From Candidatus Equihabitans merdae (GTDB lineage Bacteria; Bacillota; Clostridia; Lachnospirales; Lachnospiraceae), in the NCBI GenBank assembly GCA_018065025.1, contig JAGHUB010000111.1, positions 1 through 7,458 of the forward strand: a stretch of DNA of 7,458 nucleotides. Reading direction: 5' to 3'. The notes below the pieces were generated by a model that was not told the origin of the DNA, did no database searches, and saw only the letters and a list, made by a program, of their open reading frames with translations. Below are positions 1 to 5,228 of this stretch, piece after piece (the first letter of the stretch is position 1; every line of letters starts with the position of its first letter). The translations under genes and the position numbers were made by a program.

Positions 1-548
1 TGCTTTTCGATGCTGATCTGACAGTAGTAGCTGACGCTTTGAAGGTAGATCCTCTGAAATTCCAGACCAAGGCAGTTCAGTCAGTCCGCAGCCGTGTGGG
101 CAATATTCGTCCCATGCTGAAGAAAGACATGACCATCCTGGAATTTAAAGAAAGCATCCGCCGTTCTCTGGTGGGAGATGAAGCAGAAACCACACAGCTG
201 TCCCAAGAAGAGCTGGCTGAGGTGCAAAAACTCAGTGACGACAAGTATCGCACCTATGAATGGAACTACGGCCGGACCAAATCTTATGGTATTACCAATA
301 AGCGTCGCTTCCCTGGTGGTATCATTGAACCGCGCATGACCATTCAGTCAGGCTGCATTGAGGACATCATTTTCTATGGGGACTTCCTGTCATTGGATTC
401 CCTGGAAGAATTGACAGAAGCCCTGAAGGGCTGCCGCTTCCGTCGAGAGGATGTGGCAGAAGTCATGAGCCATTATGAGCTGTCTCGTTTCTTTGGGGCT
501 ATAACAGAAGACCAGGTGCTGGACACCATGTTTAATCTCAGTGAATAA
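1..548 (+). CDS. lplA: lipoate--protein ligase, C-terminal part (5' end outside window)
   Basis: This is the 3' portion of a lipoate--protein ligase, which activates free lipoate with ATP and attaches it to the lysine of lipoyl domains (E2 subunits of 2-oxoacid dehydrogenases, GcvH). The reading frame is already open at base 3, so the gene begins upstream; the first visible residues read LFDADLTVVADALKVDP. The family-typical stretch follows: a KxxSVRSRVGNI segment (about bases 69-107) closing the catalytic domain, then the small C-terminal accessory domain with IEDIIFYGDF and a terminal SRFFGAITEDQVLDTMF, matching the usual GDF...YFGxI ending of LplA. The frame stays intact to TAA at 546-548. 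No convincing terminator follows it. The family call is firm; whether it uses lipoate or octanoate cannot be read from this half. Confidence 0.88.
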   Translation, partial: LFDADLTVVADALKVDPLKFQTKAVQSVRSRVGNIRPMLKKDMTILEFKESIRRSLVGDEAETTQLSQEELAEVQKLSDDKYRTYEWNYGRTKSYGITNKRRFPGGIIEPRMTIQSGCIEDIIFYGDFLSLDSLEELTEALKGCRFRREDVAEVMSHYELSRFFGAITEDQVLDTMFNLSE

Positions 549-620
549 AACACGGCTGTTTCACAGGTCTAATACAAGGGATTGAATGTCACAATACAGC
601 CCCTTTTCCCTTAGGGTGGG

Positions 621-640
621 ATATGCTAGAATACTTAAAA
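621..640 (+). promoter_or_regulatory. extended -10 promoter of degV
   Basis: TAGAAT at 627-632 is preceded by TG at 624-625, giving an extended -10 (TGCTAGAAT). No good -35 box lies 16-18 bases upstream (TTTTCC at 604-609 is poor), which is tolerable for an extended -10. The predicted start is near 639, leaving a leader of about 27 bases before the degV ATG. The element is nearly identical to the one before the flavoprotein gene (13 of 14 bases over ATATGCTAGAATAC). Confidence 0.5.
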
Positions 641-645
641 GTATT
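630..645 (+). repeat. palindrome over the degV -10 and transcription start
   Basis: AATACTTAAAAGTATT is an inverted repeat with 7-base arms (630-636 and 639-645) around two A. It overlaps the last bases of the -10 box and covers the predicted start site, the usual place for a repressor operator. As RNA it would be a weak A/U-rich hairpin followed by only a short T run, so an operator is a better guess than a terminator. No cognate regulator is in the window. Confidence 0.4.
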
Positions 646-665
646 TTTGTGTCTTTGGAGGTTTT

Positions 666-1544
666 ATGAAGACAGCTATTATTGTAGATTCTAACAGCGG
701 CATGACACCTGCTGATGCCAAAGAACATGGCATCATTTTGCTGTCTATGCCCTTTATCGTAAATGGCAAAGTTTATCATGAACATGTAGACATGGATCAT
801 GAGACATTTTTTAAAAAACAGGTTGGTGGCTCTGAGATCATGACATCTCAGCCGGCATTTCAGGAAGTAACTGATCTCTGGAATAAGGTTCTTCGGGAAT
901 ATGATGAGATCGTCCACATTCCCATGTCAAGCGGTCTGTCAGGCAGCTGCGCCAGTGCAGATATGTATGATGATGAATATGACGGCAAGGTTCAGGTCGT
1001 CAATAACCAGCGCATTTCACTGACCCAGCGTCAGTCAGCCATCAATGCCAAGTTTATGGCTGATCACGGTATGCGTGCCAAAGCCATTAAAGAAAAATTG
1101 GAAGAGACTCGTTTTGATTCTCATATTTATATTATGGTAGATACCATGACTTATCTTAAGAAGGGCGGCCGTGTTACTCCGGCAGCTGCAGCTATTGCCA
1201 GTGTCCTGAATCTGAAGCCTGTCCTTCAGATCAATGGTGAAAAGCTGGATGCATTTGCCAAGTGCCGTGGGATCAAGAAGGCCAAGAGTATTATGCTGGA
1301 ACAGGCCAAGAAGGATGTGGCATCTTTTGGTGTCTCAGCAGATGGCAAGCCCAATTGCTGGCTGGGTATCGCTCATACAGACAATCAGGCCGAGGCAGAG
1401 GCTTTCAAGAAGGAACTGGAGGCAGCATTCCCGGGCTACGATATTCGTATCGATGCCCTGCCCATTTCTATTGCCGTTCATATTGGTCCCGGTTCTTTAG
1501 CGGTTACTATAGAAAAAGTACTGCCTGAGGGTGTACAATATTAA
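666..1544 (+). CDS. degV: DegV family protein (fatty-acid-binding)
   Basis: A 292-residue cytoplasmic protein of the usual DegV length. DegV/FakB-type proteins hold one long-chain fatty acid in a cleft; those that partner with FakA present it for phosphorylation. Visible family features, in order: MKTAIIVDSNSGM at the N-terminus (the VDS motif), TSQP near residue 60, the HIPMSSGLSG motif near residues 84-93, a MVDTMTYLKKGGR segment near 156-168, and a following NLKPVLQINGE near 180. The TSQP serine and SSGLSG residues are those that contact the fatty-acid carboxylate in the family. The start is ATG at 666 with GGAGG at 657-661, four bases away. It stands as its own unit between two promoters. 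No FakA kinase gene is nearby, so its ligand and its status as a true FakB are open. Confidence 0.92.
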   Translation: MKTAIIVDSNSGMTPADAKEHGIILLSMPFIVNGKVYHEHVDMDHETFFKKQVGGSEIMTSQPAFQEVTDLWNKVLREYDEIVHIPMSSGLSGSCASADMYDDEYDGKVQVVNNQRISLTQRQSAINAKFMADHGMRAKAIKEKLEETRFDSHIYIMVDTMTYLKKGGRVTPAAAAIASVLNLKPVLQINGEKLDAFAKCRGIKKAKSIMLEQAKKDVASFGVSADGKPNCWLGIAHTDNQAEAEAFKKELEAAFPGYDIRIDALPISIAVHIGPGSLAVTIEKVLPEGVQY

Positions 1545-1559
1545 GTGGTGTTAATACAT

Positions 1560-1594
1560 AGCAGATGATCCCAGAGGGGTGTTGATCAGATGCT
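1560..1594 (+). repeat. imperfect inverted repeat flanking the transketolase promoter
   Basis: Arms AGCAGATGATC (1560-1570) and GATCAGATGCT (1584-1594) are inverted copies matching at 9 of 11 positions; the central GA pair of each arm is mismatched, and the spacer is 13 bases. The right arm runs into the TGCT of the extended -10. The arms sit where a -35 box would be expected, so a regulator bound there could repress or replace the missing -35 contact. No T run follows, so it is not a terminator for degV. Confidence 0.35.
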
Positions 1595-1599
1595 ATAAT
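1591..1599 (+). promoter_or_regulatory. extended -10 promoter of the transketolase operon
   Basis: TGCTATAAT gives a perfect -10 hexamer (1594-1599) with an extended TG (1591-1592). The -35 position at normal spacing (1571-1576, CCAGAG) has no match to TTGACA. The predicted start is near 1606, about 32 bases before the chosen ATG at 1638. Core sequence shared with the degV and flavoprotein promoters. Confidence 0.6.
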
Positions 1600-1625
1600 T
1601 AATAATAAAAATCATTGTGTTTGTT

Positions 1626-1631
1626 AGGAGG
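1626..1631 (+). promoter_or_regulatory. ribosome-binding site deciding the transketolase N-subunit start
   Basis: AGGAGG lies 3 bases before ATG 1635 and 6 bases before ATG 1638. The spacing favours 1638. A GTG at 1617 in the same frame lies upstream of this site and is not a credible start. Confidence 0.7.
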
Positions 1632-1637
1632 TCAATG

Positions 1638-2492
1638 ATGTCAAAACAGGAAAAAATGCATGAGCTTCGTGTTCTGGCGGCTCAGATCCGTCTGGAGACT
1701 ATGAAGACAATTGGTTCTCTTGGCTTTGGTCATGTAGGTGGTTCTATGTCTATGGCAGATGCTATGGCTGTTCTCTATGGTGCTTACATGAATATCGATC
1801 CCAAGAACCCGCAGAAGGAAGATCGTGACTGGTTCGTTATGTCCAAAGGTCATGCCGGCCCCGTTATGTACGCTACACTGGGTATCATGGGTTACTATCC
1901 CATCGAAGAAGCCTATAAGCTGAATACACCTCATACAAACTTCCCGTCTCATACAGACAGAACAAAGACACCGGGTGTCGATCTGACAACAGGTTCTCTT
2001 GGTCAGGGTATCGGCGAAGCTGTTGGTGCTGCTCTTGGTCTGAAGGTTCAGGGTCAGCCCAGCCGTGTTTATGTAGCTATCGGTGATGGTGAAGCTGATG
2101 AAGGTTCCGTATGGGAAGCTGCTCAGTTCGCTGCTCACTACAAACTGGATAATCTGGTATGCCTGGTTGACAACAACAAGCGTCAGCTGGACGGTCCTGT
2201 TGCAGACATCATGAGCCATGGTAAAGGTATCGGCGCTAAGTTCGATGCTTTCGGTTGGAACGTCATTGAAGTTGAAGATGGTAATGATGTTGAACAGATC
2301 TATGATGCTGTTGCTTCTGCTATCGAAACAAAGGGTATGCCCACTGCTCTGATCCTTAACACTGTCAAGGGCAAAGGCGCTATCTTTGCTGAACCCACAG
2401 GTGCTCATTCCTCACAGCCCACTAAGGAACAGTGGGAAGAAGGCATCAAGGCCTGCGAAGAAAGTTATGAAGCCGTTAAGGCACAGAATTGA
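1638..2492 (+). CDS. transketolase, N-terminal (thiamine diphosphate-binding) subunit
   Basis: A 284-residue cytoplasmic protein equal to the N-terminal third of full-length transketolase, as in organisms with a split enzyme. With the C-subunit it moves two-carbon ketol units between sugar phosphates in the non-oxidative pentose phosphate pathway. Motifs: GHVGGSMSMADAMAVLY (residues 31-47), SKGHAGP (69-75), GSLGQGIG (119-126), and the thiamine diphosphate/Mg signature starting GDGEADEG at 149 and ending VDNN at 177-180. The family's common GHPG reads GHVG here, so a valine replaces the proline after the conserved His32. ATG 1638 was chosen over 1635 because AGGAGG is 6 bases away. The stop is 15 bases before the partner's ATG. 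Codon use is strongly biased (GGT, GCT, ATC, AAC), suggesting high expression. A specialised sugar substrate cannot be excluded. Confidence 0.93.
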   Translation: MSKQEKMHELRVLAAQIRLETMKTIGSLGFGHVGGSMSMADAMAVLYGAYMNIDPKNPQKEDRDWFVMSKGHAGPVMYATLGIMGYYPIEEAYKLNTPHTNFPSHTDRTKTPGVDLTTGSLGQGIGEAVGAALGLKVQGQPSRVYVAIGDGEADEGSVWEAAQFAAHYKLDNLVCLVDNNKRQLDGPVADIMSHGKGIGAKFDAFGWNVIEVEDGNDVEQIYDAVASAIETKGMPTALILNTVKGKGAIFAEPTGAHSSQPTKEQWEEGIKACEESYEAVKAQN

Positions 2493-2507
2493 TAGGAGGA
2501 TAAGAGG

Positions 2508-3473
2508 ATGAGTTTTACATTAATTGCCAATCACGAATCCGACAAACGTGCCAACCGTGATGCTTACGTTGCTGCCATGCAGGAGATGATGCGTGAGAAC
2601 AGCAAGGTCTGCCATATCGACTGCGACCTTATGAACTGCATCAACACAGGTAAACTGCTGAAGGAATTCCCGGATCGTACATACAATGCAGGTATCGCTG
2701 AACAGAACGCTATGGCTGTTGCCGGTGGTATGGCTGCTACAGGCATGATCCCGTTTGTTCATTCATTCGGTATCTTCGTTTCTCGTCGTGCTTTCGACCA
2801 GGCTTTCCTGGCTTGCGCTTATTCAGGTCTGAATGTTAACGTTATCGGTTCTGACCCGGGTGTTACAGCTGCTTACAACGGTGGTACACACATGCCCTTC
2901 GAAGATTGCGGTCTGTACATGAACATCCCCGGTGCTGTTGTTATCGATCCCGCTGACTATGCTGCAACATATGCTCTGACAAAACAGATCGCTGCTGCAG
3001 ACGGCATCGCTTACATGAGATTAGTTCGTAAGACAGTTAAGACTATCTACGGTGATGGCTCCGAATTCGAAATCGGTAAAGGTATCACACTGAAAGATGG
3101 TGCTGATGTTACTCTGATCGCTTCCGGTATCATGGTTGACGAAGCTCTGAAGGCTGAAGAAGCACTGGCCGCTAAGGGTATCTCCGCCAGAGTTATCGAT
3201 ATGCACACATGGAAGCCCCTGGATGAAGAACTGATCATCAAAGCCGCTAAGGAAACAGGCGCTATCGTTACTTGCGAAAACCACCAGGTCGGTACAGGTC
3301 TCGGTTCCGCTATTGCTAACGTTCTGGCTAAGAACGCTCCCACACCTATCGAGATGGTTGGTGTTCAGGATCGTTTCGGTCAGGTTGGTGCTCAGGCTTT
3401 CCTGGCAGAAGAATACAACCTGCTGGCTGCTGACATCGTCGCTGCTGCAGAAAAAGTTCTGGTCAGAAAATAA
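2508..3473 (+). CDS. transketolase, C-terminal subunit
   Basis: A 321-residue protein covering the pyrimidine-binding and C-terminal domains of transketolase. The catalytic glutamate that activates thiamine diphosphate is in NAGIAEQNAMAVAGG (Glu65). It is followed by IPFVHSFGIFVSRRAFDQ, and by SDPGVTAAYNGGTHMPFEDCGLY in place of the SIGLGEDGPTHQ region of single-chain enzymes, with the conserved THMPFED core. The C-terminal domain runs from about residue 190 (ADVTLIASGIMVDEAL) and includes CENHQVGTGLGSAIA near 257-271. The start ATG is preceded by AGGAGG at 2494-2499. It lies 15 bases after the N-subunit and must form the active alpha2beta2-type enzyme with it. A strong terminator follows. 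Similar split pairs include specialised members such as apulose-phosphate and sulfofructose transketolases, so housekeeping function is likely but not proven. Confidence 0.93.
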   Translation: MSFTLIANHESDKRANRDAYVAAMQEMMRENSKVCHIDCDLMNCINTGKLLKEFPDRTYNAGIAEQNAMAVAGGMAATGMIPFVHSFGIFVSRRAFDQAFLACAYSGLNVNVIGSDPGVTAAYNGGTHMPFEDCGLYMNIPGAVVIDPADYAATYALTKQIAAADGIAYMRLVRKTVKTIYGDGSEFEIGKGITLKDGADVTLIASGIMVDEALKAEEALAAKGISARVIDMHTWKPLDEELIIKAAKETGAIVTCENHQVGTGLGSAIANVLAKNAPTPIEMVGVQDRFGQVGAQAFLAEEYNLLAADIVAAAEKVLVRK

Positions 3474-3492
3474 TCCAATCTTTTTAGCTGAT

Positions 3493-3527
3493 AAATGCCC
3501 GGTAGAGAAATCTGCCGGGCATTTTTT
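3493..3527 (+). terminator. intrinsic terminator of the transketolase operon
   Basis: ATGCCCGGTAGA (3495-3506) pairs with TCTGCCGGGCAT (3510-3521), with one T-G wobble, around a small GA-A loop (GAAA when the closing A is unpaired). Six T follow (3522-3527) and A residues precede the stem. It begins 20 bases after the transketolase stop and separates this operon from the symporter. Confidence 0.92.
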
Positions 3528-3577
3528 GTGTATACGATGAGCCAAGTGGCTGCGGGTGCTTGCACACTGGCAGACAT

Positions 3578-3606
3578 TTGGCGAACGTACCTCATAGACT
3601 TATATT
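3578..3606 (+). promoter_or_regulatory. possible promoter of the symporter gene
   Basis: TTGGCG (3578-3583, 4 of 6 to the -35 consensus), a 17-base spacer, then TATATT (3601-3606, 5 of 6 to the -10). This gives a leader of about 120 bases before ATG 3734. A weaker alternative with the same spacing is TTTACT (3630-3635) and TAGCAT (3653-3658). The strong terminator just upstream means a promoter must exist in this gap, but which one is used is uncertain. Confidence 0.4.
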
Positions 3607-3685
3607 ATCTTCCTATGGTTAAAAAATCCTTTACTTTTCCGAAATGATGTATTAGCATGATAAAGTCCTAATGCGTTAATACGTT

Positions 3686-3722
3686 ATAAAAAAAGTGTGT
3701 GCGATCACGTTTTTTATCGCAC
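3686..3722 (+). promoter_or_regulatory. two mutually exclusive hairpins next to the symporter ribosome-binding site
   Basis: Hairpin A: GTGCGAT (3699-3705) with ATCGCAC (3716-3722), 7 perfect pairs, ending two bases before AGGAGG (3724-3729). Hairpin B: 3686-3697 with 3706-3717, 8 A/U pairs plus GTG/CAC, with one A-G mismatch. B uses bases 3716-3717 of A's right arm and encloses A's left arm in its loop, so both cannot form together. This could tune access to the ribosome-binding site, or arm A could be a DNA operator. Confidence 0.35.
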
Positions 3723-3733
3723 GAGGAGGAAAT

Positions 3734-5119
3734 ATGAATACAACAGTTTTATTAGTTGTGCTGGTGATCTACTTTGCCGTTATGCTTGGTATCGGCTGGG
3801 TCGGCAGCAAAAAGGTTGGCGGCGACTTCAACAAGATGATCACAGCTAACAAGGGCACTACAGTTCTGATGTTTATGGGTGCTGCTATCGGTGCTCACAT
3901 CGGTAACGGTTTCGTAGTTGGTGGTGCAGCTGACGGTGCTGCCAATGGTATCAGTGGCATCTGGTACGGCATTGTCTGTGCTCTGTCCTATGTTTTTATC
4001 TTACTGTTTATCAATAAGCCTGTTTTCAAAAAAGGTTTCATTTCTGTATCAGACTTTCTGAGAGACAGATATAACAACAGCGTCACAGCTGCACTGTTTA
4101 TCATCGTTGCCTGCATCGGCCTGATTGGCAATGCCGGTGTTCAGCTGATGGCCGGTAAGGCTCTCTTTGAAGCTCTTGGTCTGAACGGCACTTCAGGTGT
4201 TATCATTCTGACACTGGTTGTTCTGGCTTACTCAACACTGTCAGGTCTGTGGGGCGCCTACATGACATCCGCTGTACAGATCGGTATCATCACCATTGGT
4301 CTGATCATCACAACTATTTACCTTCTTTGTGGCGGTGCTGTGGATCTTATCAATGTGGAATATGCCGCAGGAAATCTGCCGGAAACTTACTTCACAGCCT
4401 TCCCCGGTGGTGTTGCTCCCATCCTTGCTATGCTGGTTTCCATCACTATGGCTGTTATCGCTGACCAGTGTACTGTTCAGAGAATCAATTCTTCCAAAGA
4501 CTATCAGACAACCATTAAGGGTTGGATCTTCTCAATCTTACTGATGCTGCCGCTGGCCGTTATGCCCGCTTTCATCGGTATGTATGGTGCTGCCAAGTAC
4601 GGCATCACAGAAAATGCTGTTTTCTTCACAGTTGCTATGAATACATTACCCGCAGTTTTGGGCGCTGTCATGATGGCTGCAGTTCTGGCCGCTATCATGT
4701 CAACCATCGACTCCTTCATGGTAGCTATCTCAACTATGTGCCTGCATGATGTCTATCAGGGTATGATCAATCCCAAGGCCGACAGCAAGAAACTGGCAAA
4801 ATGGGAACACCTGGTCAGCTTCATTGTAGCCGCCTGCGCTCTGCTGGTTGCTCTGGTTGCCACAAATATCATCGGTACACTTTGCTCACTGACAGCCTTC
4901 ATCGGTTCTGCCTGCTTTGTACCCTTCGTTGGCGGTCTTTATTGGAAGCGCGGTACTGCTCAGGGTGCCATCGCTGCTTCATTTGTTGGTGTTATCGCAT
5001 ACATCCTGCACTGGGTTGGCGTGATCCAGCTGCCTCTTGGCGAAGCCGGCGGCGCTCTTTGCTCACTGGTTGCTTACATTATCATCAGCCTGTGCACTAA
5101 GCAGAAGGAAGTTGCTTAA
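3734..5119 (+). CDS. sodium:solute symporter family (SSS/SLC5) permease
   Basis: A 461-residue inner-membrane protein with about a dozen hydrophobic helices and the five-helix inverted-repeat fold of the family, which couples sodium influx to uptake of a solute such as proline, pantothenate, acetate or another organic anion. Recognisable segments: MGAAIGAHIGNGFVVGG in helix 2 (about residues 44-60), GLWGAYMTSAVQIGIITIG in the middle, QRINSSKDYQ after it, and AAVLAAIMSTIDSFMVA, the family's conserved helix with S/T residues at the second sodium site. It ends in a short basic tail, KQKEVA. The start at ATG 3734 is set by AGGAGG at 3724-3729; an upstream in-frame start at 3695 would lie ahead of that site. 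It is transcribed apart from transketolase (terminator between) and lies 109 bases before the flavoprotein operon, suggesting but not proving that it imports that enzyme's substrate. Confidence 0.92.
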   Translation: MNTTVLLVVLVIYFAVMLGIGWVGSKKVGGDFNKMITANKGTTVLMFMGAAIGAHIGNGFVVGGAADGAANGISGIWYGIVCALSYVFILLFINKPVFKKGFISVSDFLRDRYNNSVTAALFIIVACIGLIGNAGVQLMAGKALFEALGLNGTSGVIILTLVVLAYSTLSGLWGAYMTSAVQIGIITIGLIITTIYLLCGGAVDLINVEYAAGNLPETYFTAFPGGVAPILAMLVSITMAVIADQCTVQRINSSKDYQTTIKGWIFSILLMLPLAVMPAFIGMYGAAKYGITENAVFFTVAMNTLPAVLGAVMMAAVLAAIMSTIDSFMVAISTMCLHDVYQGMINPKADSKKLAKWEHLVSFIVAACALLVALVATNIIGTLCSLTAFIGSACFVPFVGGLYWKRGTAQGAIAASFVGVIAYILHWVGVIQLPLGEAGGALCSLVAYIIISLCTKQKEVA

Positions 5120-5150
5120 ACAAACACTTTTGAGCAATTTGTTAATCTAA

Positions 5151-5164
5151 ATATGCTATAATAC
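5151..5164 (+). promoter_or_regulatory. extended -10 promoter of the flavoprotein operon
   Basis: TATAAT (5157-5162) is a perfect -10 with an extended TG at 5154-5155. No good -35 is present at 17 bases (5134-5139, GCAATT); TTGAGC at 5130-5135 is too far, with a 21-base spacer. The predicted start is about 5169. Flanks match the degV promoter at 13 of 14 bases. Confidence 0.6.
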
Positions 5165-5202
5165 GAGTCAGCCCGTATGACTATGGTCATATGGGTTGAT
5201 TC
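5165..5202 (+). promoter_or_regulatory. 17-bp hairpin at the predicted 5' end of the flavoprotein mRNA
   Basis: Bases 5165-5181 pair without interruption with 5186-5202 around a TATG loop, 17 pairs including three G-U. The inner core GTATGAC-TATG-GTCATAT is a near-perfect DNA palindrome. It starts at or just before the predicted transcription start, so it is either a 5' mRNA-stabilising stem or a repressor operator. No T run follows (TTCTGTG), so it is not an intrinsic terminator of the symporter gene. Confidence 0.65.
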
Positions 5203-5228
5203 TGTGTAATGTAGGAAAGGAAACAAAC

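Larger units (their letters stand above)
3528..3733 (+). other. gene-free leader region before the symporter
   Basis: No reading frame, tRNA or known riboswitch was recognised in these 206 bases. They contain a short inverted repeat AGCCAAGTGGCT (3540-3551) and a second possible stem pairing GCCAAGTG (3541-3548, one bulged A) with CACTGGC (3565-3571). They also hold two possible sigma-70 promoters and the competing hairpins listed separately. The length leaves room for regulated expression of the symporter. Confidence 0.5.

Noticed and set aside
554..616. Possible lplA terminator (GGCTGT at 554-559 with ACAGCC at 596-601, then a CT-rich stretch)
   Set aside because: Only six pairs around a loop of 36 bases and an interrupted T stretch; too weak to call.
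561..917. 118-codon minus-strand open frame across the degV promoter
   Set aside because: It crosses the degV promoter and 5' end, has no family resemblance, and is partly a register shadow of degV.
1617..1637. Upstream GTG/ATG starts for the transketolase N-subunit
   Set aside because: GTG 1617 lies before the AGGAGG site; ATG 1635 is only 3 bases from it. ATG 1638 has the better spacing.
1641..2408. 255-codon minus-strand open frame opposite transketolase N-subunit (and a similar 174-codon one at 3021-3545)
   Set aside because: Same register effect from strong codon bias in the sense genes; no recognisable domain.
3695..3733. Longer N-terminus for the symporter starting at 3695
   Set aside because: The extra codons would read through the AGGAGG at 3724-3729 and the hairpin; ATG 3734 starts directly at a normal first membrane helix.
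5165..5202. The 17-bp hairpin as terminator of the symporter gene
   Set aside because: The stem is followed by TTCTGTGTAA, not a T run, and it begins right after a perfect -10 box.
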